Source: G963675935 sp963675935 | GTDB lineage: Bacteria > Planctomycetota > Planctomycetia > Pirellulales > Thermoguttaceae | Direction of reading: 5' to 3' | Length of the DNA: 64,000 nt | Assembly (NCBI GenBank): GCA_963675935.2 | Contig: CAXXPV010000003.1 | Coordinates: forward strand, 310,001-374,000 | In this document: piece by piece, positions 1-7,579 of the stretch | How the letters are laid out: the number at the start of each line of letters is the position of its first letter | Numbering within the stretch: position 1 is the stretch's first letter | Program-made: the position numbers and the translations under genes | The notes under the pieces: model-generated | Seen by the model: only the letters and a program-made list of their open reading frames with translations | Told to the model about the DNA's origin: nothing | Databases searched by the model: none

Positions 1-13
1 GCTCACGAGATTG

Positions 14-160
14 AAAAACACCGTCATTCTGAGCGTAGCGGTCATTCTGAGCGTAGCGGTCATTCTGAGCGCAGCGGTCATTCTGAGCGCAGCGAAGAAT
101 CTCGTGCGAGCCGCGATTCTGCGGAGATTCTTCGCTGCGATCAGAATGACGGGTGTTTCC
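14..160. repeat. Palindromic element inside the FAD-oxidoreductase gene
   Basis: Four head-to-tail copies of a 19-21 base unit (GTCATTCTGAGCGYAGCG) lead into a long hairpin whose arms carry CGAAGAATCTCG and GAGATTCTTCGCTGCG. The ends are weakly inverted (AAAAACACCGTC against GACGGGTGTTTCC). GATTG lies directly on both sides, at 9-13 and 161-165, as expected for a short target duplication. The internal hairpin is the one shared by elements near 17.8, 25.7, 42.8, 43.6, 54.5 and 58.5 kb. The tandem amplification of the left arm is seen only here. Confidence 0.75.
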
Positions 161-162
161 GA

Positions 163-963
163 TTGCTTACCTCGCTCCGCTCGATCGAGGCCGAAAAGGT
201 CATTCTGGCCACCGGCGGGCAGTCGTATCCCGCTTGCGGAACCACCGGCGACGGATACCGCTGGGCGGCCGCTCTGGGACATCGCATCGTGACGCCGCAC
301 ACGGCGCTCGTGCCGATCACGAGTCACGCCCCGTGGGTGTTGGCCCTGCAAGGCATCACGCTGCCCGACATCGCGGCGAGCGTCATCGACACCGGCGACG
401 CCGACCGGTGTTTGATCCAAGGACGCGGCGCCCTGCTGTTTGCGCATTTCGGGGTGACCGGTCCGGTGGTGCTGGACGTGAGTCACGAGGTCAGCGGCCA
501 TCCACGGCCGGCATCGCTCGTGTTGCGATGCGATCTGTTGCCCGACGTTGCGGCTGCGGAACTGGAGCGGTTGCTTGCTCAGGAACAGGCGTCGGCCGGC
601 CGGCGGCGCGCGGCCGCGTTGCTCGACGCCTGGGTCGTGCATCGGGTGGGCGAAACCGCGGTTGCGCAGAGCGGAACGCCGCCGGAGTTGCCGCTTGGCG
701 AGCTATCGAAGGTCCAGCGGCGTCGGATTGTTGAAGCTGTCAAACGGTTCGACATTCCGGTGGCCGGCACGATGGGGTTTCGCAAGGCCGAGGTCACCGC
801 CGGCGGAGTCGCCCTCGACGAGATCGACTCGCGGACCATGCAGAGCCGGATCGTTCCGAATCTCTATGTGGTCGGCGAGTTGCTCGATCTCAACGGCCCG
901 GTGGGCGGCTACAATTTTCAAGCCGCGTTCAGCACCGGCTGGCGAGCGGGCGAGAGCGTGTAG
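163..963 (+). CDS. BaiN/HI0933-type NAD(P)/FAD-dependent oxidoreductase, C-terminal part
   Basis: This is a flavoprotein of the HI0933 (YhiN/BaiN) family, usually about 400 residues, and only the last two thirds are visible. EKVILATGGQSYPACGTTGDGY is the conserved block after the N-terminal FAD domain. MGFRKAEVTAGGVALDEID and the closing GELLDLNGPVGGYNFQAAFSTG are the family's C-terminal FAD-contacting motifs. The GxGxxG Rossmann motif would lie before base 1. The frame is open back to base 1 but passes through the palindromic insertion at 14-160, so the TTG at 163 is only a nominal start. Insertion plus the GATTG duplication adds 152 bases, which is not a multiple of three, so the gene is probably disrupted. 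The substrate is unknown. Confidence 0.8.
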   Translation: MLTSLRSIEAEKVILATGGQSYPACGTTGDGYRWAAALGHRIVTPHTALVPITSHAPWVLALQGITLPDIAASVIDTGDADRCLIQGRGALLFAHFGVTGPVVLDVSHEVSGHPRPASLVLRCDLLPDVAAAELERLLAQEQASAGRRRAAALLDAWVVHRVGETAVAQSGTPPELPLGELSKVQRRRIVEAVKRFDIPVAGTMGFRKAEVTAGGVALDEIDSRTMQSRIVPNLYVVGELLDLNGPVGGYNFQAAFSTGWRAGESV

Positions 964-1020
964 AGGAGGGGCTTTGGTCTTTGGTCTTGGGTCTTCGGAC
1001 TTAGGATCGACGAATCAATA

Positions 1021-1093
1021 ACTGTCATCCTGAGCGCAGCGAAGGATCTGGCCAGAACGCACTGAGATCCTTCGCTGCGCTCAGGATGACAGT
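1021..1093. repeat. Palindromic hairpin, CTGTCATCCTGAGCG type
   Basis: A near-perfect inverted repeat with arms ACTGTCATCCTGAGCGCAGC and its complement, separated by a short spacer. It is the GGATCT-bearing variant of the hairpin that elsewhere carries GAATCT. It lies between convergent genes and could act as a bidirectional transcription end. No clear target duplication was seen. Confidence 0.8.
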
Positions 1094-1139
1094 CAATCAC
1101 AACAATAATTGATTCGCCGGTCCTTATGTCTTCGTGCCA

Positions 1140-1207
1140 AGACCCAAGACCTAAGACCTAAGACCTAAGACCTAAGCCCTAAGCCCTAAGCCCTAAGCCC
1201 TAAGCCC
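1140..1207. repeat. Tandem heptamer microsatellite
   Basis: A run of 7-base units: about four GACCTAA-type units shade into about five GCCCTAA units, ending 4 bases before the glgP stop codon. The flanking text (GGTCTTTGGTCTTGGGTCTT upstream near 975) is an imperfect inverted counterpart. The resemblance to telomeric CCCTAAA arrays is presumably coincidental in a bacterial intergenic region. Confidence 0.8.
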
Positions 1208-1210
1208 TTC

Positions 1211-3409
1211 CTACCGCACTTCCATGTCGCAGCTTAATCCGCCGGACGCCGGCAGATACGTGCGATGCACGTAGTCGGCCACCATGCGGTCGGCGCTAAA
1301 CCGCCACGCCAGCGAACTGATCGAATTCATCATCCGCTTGATCCAGTGGCGAGGCAATCCGTCGTCGTCGCGGTCGTAGTAAAGCGGAATCACTTCTTCC
1401 ATCAACACGCGGTAGAGATCGGCGCCGTCGCGGGCGTCGGTCACGCGGTCATCGACGTGCGAGGCCCCCGGCCCGATCGAGAAACCGTTCGTGCCGTCGT
1501 AGGCCTCAGCCCACCACCCGTCGAGAATCGACAGGTTGAGCGCTCCGTTCAAAACCGCTTTCTGGCCGCTCGTGCCGGAAGCCTCAAGCGGACGCCGCGG
1601 ATTGTTCATCCACACATCGACCCCTTGAATCAAATGTCGGCAGACGTTGATGTCGTAATCCTCGACGAAGGCGATGCGTCCGGCGAAACGGGGATCGTGC
1701 CGCAGATTGGCGATTTTCTGGATCAATTGCTTGCCCGGCTCATCGGCCGGATGGGCCTTGCCGGCGAAAATCATCTGCATCGGACGCGCGGGGTCGTTCA
1801 CCATCGCGGCAAGCCGGTCCAAGTCGCTCATAATCATGGTCGCCCGCTTGTAGGTGGCGAAACGCCGGGCGAAACCGATCGTCAAAATGTTGGGGTCCAA
1901 AATGTTGCGAGCCGCCTCGACCGCCTCGTCGCTCTCGCCGCGGCGGCGGCACTGCCGGCTGATCCGCCGGCGCACGAACGCCAGCAACAGGTTTTTCAAT
2001 GCGTAGTGCGATTCCCACAACTCGCCGGGATCGATCTCGTGGATGCCCTGCCAAACGTCGGGCTGACCCATCCGGCGCATCCAGTCGGCCGGGAAGTAGC
2101 GGTCGAAAAGCTGCTGCATCTGCCAGGCGAGCCAACTCTGGATGTGGACGCCGTTGGTGATGTGTCCGATCGGGATTTCCTCCTCGACCCGCCACGGCCA
2201 GAGGTGCGCCCACATGCGCCGGGTGACGTGGCCGTGCAGATTGCTCACGGCGTTGGCCTTGCGCGAAAGTTTCAGCCCCAGCACGGTCATGCAAAATGTT
2301 TCATGTTCGTTTTGCGGCTCGACCCGGCCCAGGCCCATCAACTGCTCGGTCGAAATGCCCAGTTCGTCGCGCAGGGGTCCAAGGTGTTCCTCGATCAGGT
2401 TGCGGTCGAAGCGGTCGTGGCCGGCAGGCACGGGCGTGTGCGTGGTGAACACCGTGCGCTGGGCAACCTCGCGCAGCGCGGTGTCGAAACTCATGCCGTC
2501 GTCCTTCATCCGTGTGCGAATGGCTTCGAGCGTGGCAAACGCGCTGTGGCCTTCGTTCAGATGATAGACGCCCGGGTTGATGCCCAAGGCGCGGAGCGCG
2601 CGCATGCCACCCACGCCCGCCACCAACTCCTGGCGGATTCGGGTGCGGTTGTCGCCGCCGTAGAGCCGGGAGGTCAACTCGCGGTCTTCGGGGTTGTTGC
2701 TCGGCACGTCGCAATCCAACAGGTAGAGCTTCACCCGCCCGACGCGCATCAGCCAAACCTTGGCCAAGAGCTTTCCCTGCCGGGTGTCGATATGCACGGT
2801 GATCGGCTTGCCGTCGGTGCCCAGGGCCGGCTCCATCGGCAGGTTTTCGACCTTCGTGTCGAGATACTCTTCGTTTTGCCAGCCGTTGACATCGAGATGC
2901 TGCTTGAAATAGCCCTGGTCGTAGAACAGGCCGACGGCCACCAGCGGTACGCCCAGCCCGCTGGCGCTCTTGATGTGGTCGCCCGATAGCACGCCCAAGC
3001 CGCCGGAATAGATGGGCACCGATTCGTGGACGCCGAACTCCAGGGAAAAATAAGCGACGGGTTTCGATCCGAGCACGCCGGAGTGGGTTCTACCCCACGG
3101 CGGCACCTCGCTCATGTACTCCTTCAGCCGGCGATAGGCCTGATTGATGCGGCTGTAGAGCACCAATTCGGCGGCACGCATCTCCAGCCGTTCGGGAGTG
3201 AATTCCGAGAGCAAGGCGATGGGGTTATGGTCGAGCTGTCGCCAGCGGATGGGGTCGAGGTCGCGGAACAAGTTCACGACGTCGGCGTGCCAGCTCCACC
3301 ACAGATTTCTTGCCAGGGCGATGCACTTGTCGTAAAGCGTTTCGGCTGTAAGTCCAAATGCCGCAGGATGTTGCAGCGGGCGTTCTGGTTGCGTTTCGAC
3401 AGGACTCAT
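1211..3409 (-). CDS. glgP: Alpha-glucan phosphorylase (glycogen phosphorylase-like, GT35)
   Basis: Cleaves alpha-1,4-glucan with phosphate to give glucose-1-phosphate, in glycogen turnover in the cytoplasm. At 732 residues it matches the short alpha-glucan phosphorylase type, with an N-terminal DUF3417-like segment (LWWSWHADVVNLFRDLDPIRW, about residues 35-60) ahead of the phosphorylase fold. FSLEFGVHESVPIYSGGLG is the conserved active-site entrance. EASGTSGQKAVLNG, with Lys617, is the pyridoxal-phosphate site, and ILDGWWAEAYDG follows it. ATG start. It stands alone on the minus strand and its downstream gap is filled by repeats. Most similar proteins read GTSGMK; the Gln here is a minor departure. 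Confidence 0.93.
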   Translation of the reverse strand: MSPVETQPERPLQHPAAFGLTAETLYDKCIALARNLWWSWHADVVNLFRDLDPIRWRQLDHNPIALLSEFTPERLEMRAAELVLYSRINQAYRRLKEYMSEVPPWGRTHSGVLGSKPVAYFSLEFGVHESVPIYSGGLGVLSGDHIKSASGLGVPLVAVGLFYDQGYFKQHLDVNGWQNEEYLDTKVENLPMEPALGTDGKPITVHIDTRQGKLLAKVWLMRVGRVKLYLLDCDVPSNNPEDRELTSRLYGGDNRTRIRQELVAGVGGMRALRALGINPGVYHLNEGHSAFATLEAIRTRMKDDGMSFDTALREVAQRTVFTTHTPVPAGHDRFDRNLIEEHLGPLRDELGISTEQLMGLGRVEPQNEHETFCMTVLGLKLSRKANAVSNLHGHVTRRMWAHLWPWRVEEEIPIGHITNGVHIQSWLAWQMQQLFDRYFPADWMRRMGQPDVWQGIHEIDPGELWESHYALKNLLLAFVRRRISRQCRRRGESDEAVEAARNILDPNILTIGFARRFATYKRATMIMSDLDRLAAMVNDPARPMQMIFAGKAHPADEPGKQLIQKIANLRHDPRFAGRIAFVEDYDINVCRHLIQGVDVWMNNPRRPLEASGTSGQKAVLNGALNLSILDGWWAEAYDGTNGFSIGPGASHVDDRVTDARDGADLYRVLMEEVIPLYYDRDDDGLPRHWIKRMMNSISSLAWRFSADRMVADYVHRTYLPASGGLSCDMEVR

Positions 3410-3589
3410 ACAATCCTTCTCTCTCTATAATTTCTACCGCGAAGCGGAAAGGGATTTTCTTTCAGGCTTGAAAGTGTCGCATTATAGCGAGCGGCGAAAA
3501 ACGAGGCGACCCCAGATGGGAGGCAAACGGGCCAGACTTGCGCATGTTACGCATAGTCCCCACAACCCGACGTAAACGCCTTACCCACG
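3410..3589. other. Upstream region of glgP, no gene seen
   Basis: Bases 3410-3589 hold the presumed leader and promoter of glgP and no convincing ORF. The rest of the gap to the DAHP synthase is the nested palindrome at 3590-3827. Confidence 0.5.
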
Positions 3590-3827
3590 GATTATTCATG
3601 AATAGCGGTCATTCTGAACGCAGCGAAGAATCTGGGCTGGTTTGGAGGCAATGGAGATCCTTCGCTACGCTCAGAGGATGTGATTTTTTCGACTGCTTGA
3701 CGAGGCACGCGACGTAAGTCGTTATTTCTCGTCGTTTCGGCAACCAAGGAATAAGGACTTACGTCAACGATTCCGCCAGTCGTCGAAAAAATCACAGCCT
3801 CTCAGGATGAGGTTTATGAATAATTCG
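3590..3827. repeat. Palindrome interrupted by a second palindrome (nested elements)
   Basis: The outer element runs from ATTATTCATGAATAGCGGTC to the inverted TTTATGAATAATTCG and carries the GAACGCAGCGAAGAATCT hairpin. At 3675-3800 a second element with ends AGGATGTGATTTTTTCGAC and GTCGAAAAAATCACAGCCT lies in the right arm. CTCAG flanks it on both sides (3670-3674 and 3801-3805). Removing 126 bases plus one CTCAG gives CGCTACGCTCAGGATGAGG, which matches the intact arm seen near 1075-1090. The inner element therefore inserted into the outer one. Confidence 0.85.
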
Positions 3828-3928
3828 GGTTCGTGGAGATTACGCGGGATCGTCGGGCCGTGAACGGTCACGATTTTTGTCGTCAGGGGGCTGTCGCATT
3901 TCTTAAGGAAACCGATCCGACGCCTATG

Positions 3929-4942
3929 TCACATCTGCTTTCCCACCGCGTCGGCCACACGACGGCAAAGCGTCATCAGCTCCTCGAATTGCTCGAAATC
4001 GAGCGATTGATAACCGTCGCTCAACGCCGACTCCGGATTGGGATGCACCTCAATGATCAGCCCGTCGGCCCCGGCAGCCACCGCCGCTGCCGCCATCCGC
4101 GGAACCAGACTCGTGTGGCCCGTGCCGTGGCTCGGATCGACCACCACCGGCAAGTGCGTCCGCTCGTGCAGCCACGGAACCGACGCCAGCGGAAGCGTGT
4201 ACCGGGTGTGCGACTCGAACGTGCGGATGCCCCGCTCGCAAAGAATGACGTTCGGATTGCCCGCGTTCAAAACGTATTCGGCCGCCAGCAGCAGTTCGTC
4301 GAGCGTGGCGCTCGGCCCGCGTTTCAACAGAACCGGCTTGCCCTCGGCGCCCACGGCTTCAAGCAGCCGATAGTTCTGCATGTTTCGGGCGCCGATTTGC
4401 AGCACGTCGGCGTAGTGGGCCACCAGCGACACGTCTTCGGTGCCGATCACTTCGGTGACGACGGCCAAACCCGTGGCGTCGCGGGCGTCGGCCAGCAGCT
4501 TCAGCCCTTCCTCTTTCAAGCCTTGGAAGCTGTAAGGGCTGGTGCGAGGTTTGAACGCCCCGCCGCGCAGGGCCGTCGCGCCGGCGGCCTTCACGGCTAA
4601 CGCGGTCGAAAGCATTTGCTCCGCGTCTTCCACCGAACACGGGCCGGCGATGACGCCGAGATGGCTATTGCCCACGGCCAGACTGCCGGCGCGAACGACG
4701 GTCGCCTCGGGCTTGACCTCGCGGCTGGCGACTTTGTAGGGGGCGAGGATCGGGACGACTTCGGCCACGCCGGGCGTACTTTCGAGCGACTGACGGAATT
4801 CGTCGCGTTTCTCGCCGACGGCGGCGATGACTGTCCGTTCTTCGCCGAAGATCGGGTGCGCCTTCAGGCCGAGTTGTTCGACCCGTCGGATGGTATGTTC
4901 GATTTGTTCCGCTGTTGCTCCGCGTTTCATGACGACAATCAC
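3929..4942 (-). CDS. aroF: 3-deoxy-7-phosphoheptulonate synthase (DAHP synthase, AroF-I beta type)
   Basis: Condenses phosphoenolpyruvate and erythrose-4-phosphate, the first step of the shikimate pathway. The 337 residues begin with a small ferredoxin-like domain (MIVVMKRGATAEQIEHTIRR to about 75), typical of the Thermotoga/Bacillus-type enzyme. The barrel follows: GVIAGPCSVEDAEQ (metal and PEP side), GGAFKPRTSPYSFQGL, LLKRGPSAT, ILCERGIRTFE, and VVVDPSHGTGH near residue 255. The GTG start is supported by AAGGAG nine bases upstream; the ATG four codons later is the alternative. The fused ferredoxin-like domain suggests aromatic amino-acid feedback control, as known for this subclass. Confidence 0.95.
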   Translation of the reverse strand: MIVVMKRGATAEQIEHTIRRVEQLGLKAHPIFGEERTVIAAVGEKRDEFRQSLESTPGVAEVVPILAPYKVASREVKPEATVVRAGSLAVGNSHLGVIAGPCSVEDAEQMLSTALAVKAAGATALRGGAFKPRTSPYSFQGLKEEGLKLLADARDATGLAVVTEVIGTEDVSLVAHYADVLQIGARNMQNYRLLEAVGAEGKPVLLKRGPSATLDELLLAAEYVLNAGNPNVILCERGIRTFESHTRYTLPLASVPWLHERTHLPVVVDPSHGTGHTSLVPRMAAAAVAAGADGLIIEVHPNPESALSDGYQSLDFEQFEELMTLCRRVADAVGKQM

Positions 4943-4992
4943 CGTGTGTGACTCCTTGAACTAGTGGTTAGTGTTTAGCCCGCATTTCGCGC

Positions 4993-5078
4993 CACCGTTT
5001 AGCCGGCGAACTTGTTCGCCGCGTTTTTTGCGGAATTTATCGCCCTTTCGCGGCGAACAAGTTCGCCGGCTAAACGGT
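4993..5078. repeat. Palindrome GTTTAGCCGGCGAACTTGTTCGCCGCG
   Basis: Inverted arms TTTAGCCGGCGAACTTG and CAAGTTCGCCGGCTAAAC surround a short spacer. Related arms occur at about 15595-15650, 19510-19540 and, degraded, 34391-34435. It lies upstream of the DAHP synthase. Confidence 0.8.
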
Positions 5079-5095
5079 TCTCCGTCCAAAACCAT

Positions 5096-5137
5096 AAAAA
5101 AAGCCCCGAAGTCTCATTGAAGAGGCTTCGGGGCTTT
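5096..5137 (-). terminator. Rho-independent terminator
   Basis: Read on the minus strand, an AGCCCCGAAGCCTC stem pairs with GAGACTTCGGGGCT and is followed by seven T. It would end leftward transcripts coming from the endonuclease III-like gene or the rarA remnant. Confidence 0.75.
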
Positions 5138-5411
5138 GGTCTTCCGTGGATTGTGTTTCTCGGTTACACACCACCTCCGACCCCGAAACCTCGGGGGGTA
5201 AAATAAAAGTACCAAAAATAGGTGTGCAACTGATTCACAATTATCTCGATTTTTGCGGAAAGGGGCGAAATCCCCTCCAACCGCTCTCTTCTATTTTCGT
5301 CCAATTGCGGGAAATTGCAAGAGGAAAAACAGGAAATGGAGACTTCTACCGAAAAGGCAGGGGATGGGGCGTGAGCGATGGAAACCGCTCCGCCGCACTA
5401 CCCCGCTTTTC

Positions 5412-5552
5412 TCACCACTCGGCGGCGCAGCCGCGGCCGACGGCCGAATGTTGTTGGTCAACGAACTCACCAAGCGTGGCGGGCCGCATCCGCGCCGCAA
5501 GCGGCTGGGCTTTTTGGCGTTTCTCGGCTTCCGCGGCGTCAAAGAGCGACAT
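5412..5552 (-). pseudogene. rarA: rarA (mgsA) 5-prime stump
   Basis: A 46-codon reading frame starts MSLFDAAEAEKRQK, AQPLAARMRPATLGEFVDQQH, the characteristic N-terminus of the replication-associated recombination AAA+ ATPase RarA. After QQH the text no longer matches the family and the frame stops at TGA. The Walker A and B ATPase core, the tetramerisation region and the C-terminus are absent from the window. It is therefore a decayed fragment, cut immediately before the ATPase domain. No mobile-element end is obvious at the junction near 5450. A complete rarA may exist elsewhere in the genome. Confidence 0.75.
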
Positions 5553-5606
5553 AAGTTCCTTCTGTTAGATTCAACAACTTTGTTTAGCAGCCGCTGGTAC
5601 GGCGGC

Positions 5607-6266
5607 CTACATCGGTTCCAGCGGCCCGCCCTTCGGCAACATCTCCCGAAGCGGACACTCGGCGCATTTTGGATTCGTCTTCCGGCAGAAATCCTTGCCC
5701 AGCCGAACCAACAACGCATGATACTCGTTATAAAGCGGCACTTCCTGCGGCAACTCGCCCTGAATGTAATCCTGTATACGATGGTAGTCGGCCTCGAAGT
5801 CGATCCAGCCGTGCCGGGCGAAAACCCGATGCGTGTAGGCATCGACCACGAAACTGGGCAAACCGCCCGCGTAGAGCAAAATCGAATCGGCCGTCTCCGG
5901 GCCGATGCCGTTCACGTCGAGCAACTGCCGCCGCAGGTCGGGCAAGCCCACGGCGAACATCGCATCGAGCGAACCATCGTATCGCTCGACCAGGAATTCC
6001 AACACGCTGCGGAGCCGCCGGGCCTTCACCCGAAAATAGCCCGCCGGGCGGATCAAGTCCTCTAACTCCTCGACCGCGACGCCGTACAGGGCTGTCGGTT
6101 CAAGCAGGTCGGCCTCGCGGAGGTTGCGGATCGCCCGCTCGACGTTCTGCCAACTGGTGTTTTGCGTCAAAACGGCGCCGACGACGACCTCGAAGGGCGA
6201 CTGGCCGGGCCACCAATGTTGTGGGCCAAAGGCGTCGAACAGGCGGCGATAGACTTCGGTGAGCAT
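5607..6266 (-). CDS. Endonuclease III-like HhH-GPD DNA glycosylase with Fe-S motif
   Basis: Removes damaged bases in base-excision repair. The fold shows in VVGAVLTQNTSWQNVERAI, the helix-hairpin-helix LLDVNGIGPETADSILLYAG with the catalytic aspartate in FVVDAYTHRVF, and a C-terminal cluster (FCRKTNPKCAECPLRE; the upstream cysteine spacing is short). The lysine that gives Nth its lyase activity (GxGRKTA) is replaced here by GPETA, as in the MagIII-like monofunctional branch, so alkylated-base glycosylase activity is more likely than AP lyase. I place the start at the ATG at 6266 (MLTEVYRRLFDAFG). The longer frame upstream reads through a GTTCCCACACTCCGCGTGGGAAC repeat. Confidence 0.85.
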   Translation of the reverse strand: MLTEVYRRLFDAFGPQHWWPGQSPFEVVVGAVLTQNTSWQNVERAIRNLREADLLEPTALYGVAVEELEDLIRPAGYFRVKARRLRSVLEFLVERYDGSLDAMFAVGLPDLRRQLLDVNGIGPETADSILLYAGGLPSFVVDAYTHRVFARHGWIDFEADYHRIQDYIQGELPQEVPLYNEYHALLVRLGKDFCRKTNPKCAECPLREMLPKGGPLEPM

Positions 6267-6291
6267 GGCGGGTAGATTGGTGTTTTGTTTT

Positions 6292-6319
6292 TGTTCCCAC
6301 ACTCCGCGTGGGAACGAGG
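6292..6319. repeat. Single REP unit (GTTCCCACACTCCGCGTGGGAAC)
   Basis: One copy of the palindrome that brackets the RAYT gene at 13.1-13.7 kb. It lies between the divergent glycosylase and CPBP genes, in what should be their shared promoter region. Confidence 0.75.
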
Positions 6320-6384
6320 GTTATTATGCTGCCGCAGCCCGTCCGACTCAAGCCCCGCACGAACGCCAGCCGAAAATAGAGAAG

Positions 6385-7104
6385 ATGGAAACGCCGCTCG
6401 AACACCTTCCGCTCATGCCCCGGGCCGAGCGGTATTGGGTCGAATCACGCCGGCCGCTGGCCGGCCTGGCGCTCGTCGCCCCGCTGCTGGTCATTTATGA
6501 GTCGGGCGTGTTGTGGTTCGGGGTCCGCCCGAACGGGGCCGACGACTTCATGCGCCGGGTGCTCGATCTGTTCGGCTTCGGCCAGCACTTCCTGCTGCCG
6601 CTACTGATGATCGGCATCCTGCTGGGTTGGCACTATCTCTCCCACTCACCGTGGCGGCTTTCGGGTGGCGTGCTTTCGGCAATGGCGGTCGAGTCGATCG
6701 CACTGGGGCTATGCGTGTGGGTGATCGCCCGCGTCCAAAATACAATTCTCGCGTGGGGAATGTTTGTCGCATTGAAAGAAGGCGCGCAGCGGGCCATCGG
6801 CTTTCTCGGCGCCGGCATCTACGAAGAGCTGCTGTTCCGGCTGATCCTGCTAACAGCATTCGCCTGGGCGATTCGACAGGTCGGCGCGGCGCCGCGGCTG
6901 GGCATGTTCATCGCCGTCGTGGTCAGCAGCTTGTTGTTTTCCGCGGCCCATCACATCGGGGCCAACGGCGAGCCGTTTTTCTGGTCGCCGTTCATCTTTC
7001 GATTTTTAGCAGGCGTATTCTTTTCGGTCGTCTTCATCTATCGCGGCTTCGGCATTGCCGCCGCCAGCCACGCGGCATACGACATTATCGTGGGAGTGTT
7101 TTGA
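6385..7104 (+). CDS. CPBP family intramembrane glutamic endopeptidase
   Basis: A membrane protease of the CAAX/Abi (CPBP) family, 239 residues from the ATG at 6385 (METPLEHLPLMPRAERYW). Hydrophobic segments recur through the protein (LAGLALVAPLLVIYE, FLLPLLMIGILLGWHYL, AVESIALGLCVWVIA, LGMFIAVVVSSLLFS, FLAGVFFSVVFIYRG). The two catalytic signatures are IYEELLFRLIL (EExxxR) and LLFSAAHHIG, and a final HAAYD completes the usual set. Substrate unknown; relatives process prenylated proteins, bacteriocins or signalling proteins. The longer frame from 6259 runs through the REP unit and is not credible. Confidence 0.88.
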   Translation: METPLEHLPLMPRAERYWVESRRPLAGLALVAPLLVIYESGVLWFGVRPNGADDFMRRVLDLFGFGQHFLLPLLMIGILLGWHYLSHSPWRLSGGVLSAMAVESIALGLCVWVIARVQNTILAWGMFVALKEGAQRAIGFLGAGIYEELLFRLILLTAFAWAIRQVGAAPRLGMFIAVVVSSLLFSAAHHIGANGEPFFWSPFIFRFLAGVFFSVVFIYRGFGIAAASHAAYDIIVGVF

Positions 7105-7109
7105 AGACT

Positions 7110-7229
7110 GAAAGAATGTGTGCGGCCTTTTTTCTGGCAGCCTCTTGTGTGCAGTTCTCCTGGTCCTTGGCTAGCCGGGCTTGAAGTAGATAATCGTCAG
7201 GGTAACCGTTCACGGATCGGGACCTAGCA
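7110..7229. other. Fragments of repeat families left of the IS
   Basis: Three partial repeat ends lie together: GTGTGCGGCC...TTTTCTGGCA (family B left end), GCAGTTCTCCTGG (family D right end) and GGTAACCGTTCACGG (family A end). No gene is visible. It reads as debris from overlapping element insertions. Confidence 0.55.
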
Positions 7230-7342
7230 GGCACACTCCGTGTGGGCCGCTAAAAACAGGGAGGAATGTGCCAAAAACTGGTCTTGGTCATTAGGACGTT
7301 TTTTGTTCCACTACGGTTTTTGTGAGTACCAAGGAGTTGTTC

Positions 7343-7579
7343 ATGAAAGCCGTCTTGGAAGACATTGGTTATTCAAGCCCGCCCCACAAGTTGCTGGCGT
7401 TCTTCGAGAAGAGCCGCGATCAGTGGAAGACCAAGGCCTTGAAACGCAAACAGCGCATTCGGCAATTGGAAAAACGCGTTGCCGAACTGAAAGCCAGTCG
7501 GCACAAGTGGAAAGAGAAAGCCCAGAAACAGTGTGGCAGCCCCATCTCGCATGAAGACCGAAAACAAAAAAGAGCCTGA
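7343..7579 (+). CDS. Small basic coiled-coil protein of the IS (ORF A)
   Basis: A 78-residue protein starting MKAVLEDIGYSSPPHKLLAF, with AAGGAG six bases before the ATG. Its middle is a lysine/arginine-rich helical stretch (RDQWKTKALKRKQRIRQLEK, RVAELKASRHKWKEKAQKQ) that should form a short coiled coil or contact DNA. It overlaps the start of the transposase frame and its stop is embedded in ORF B. The frame relation is +1, which does not fit the usual minus-one IS frameshift, so translational coupling is more likely. Probably an accessory to transposition. Confidence 0.65.
   Translation: MKAVLEDIGYSSPPHKLLAFFEKSRDQWKTKALKRKQRIRQLEKRVAELKASRHKWKEKAQKQCGSPISHEDRKQKRA

Noticed and set aside
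14..160. Possible CRISPR array in the tandem 19-21 base units
   Set aside because: Units are adjacent without unique spacers and form one arm of a palindrome; no cas genes are nearby.
11..292. 93-codon frame through the GTCATTCTGAGCG repeats
   Set aside because: Translates repeat text, then a shifted frame of the oxidoreductase; not a gene in its own right.
1140..1207. Telomere-like array
   Set aside because: CCCTAAG units resemble telomeric repeats only by chance; the region is intergenic in a bacterial chromosome.
1265..2989. 574-codon open frame antisense to glgP
   Set aside because: Long antisense frames are expected in GC-rich codon-biased genes; the opposite strand has full phosphorylase motifs and this one has no family character.
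5253..6065. 270-codon plus-strand frame over the glycosylase gene
   Set aside because: Runs antisense through the endonuclease III-like gene and the rarA stump; no family resemblance.
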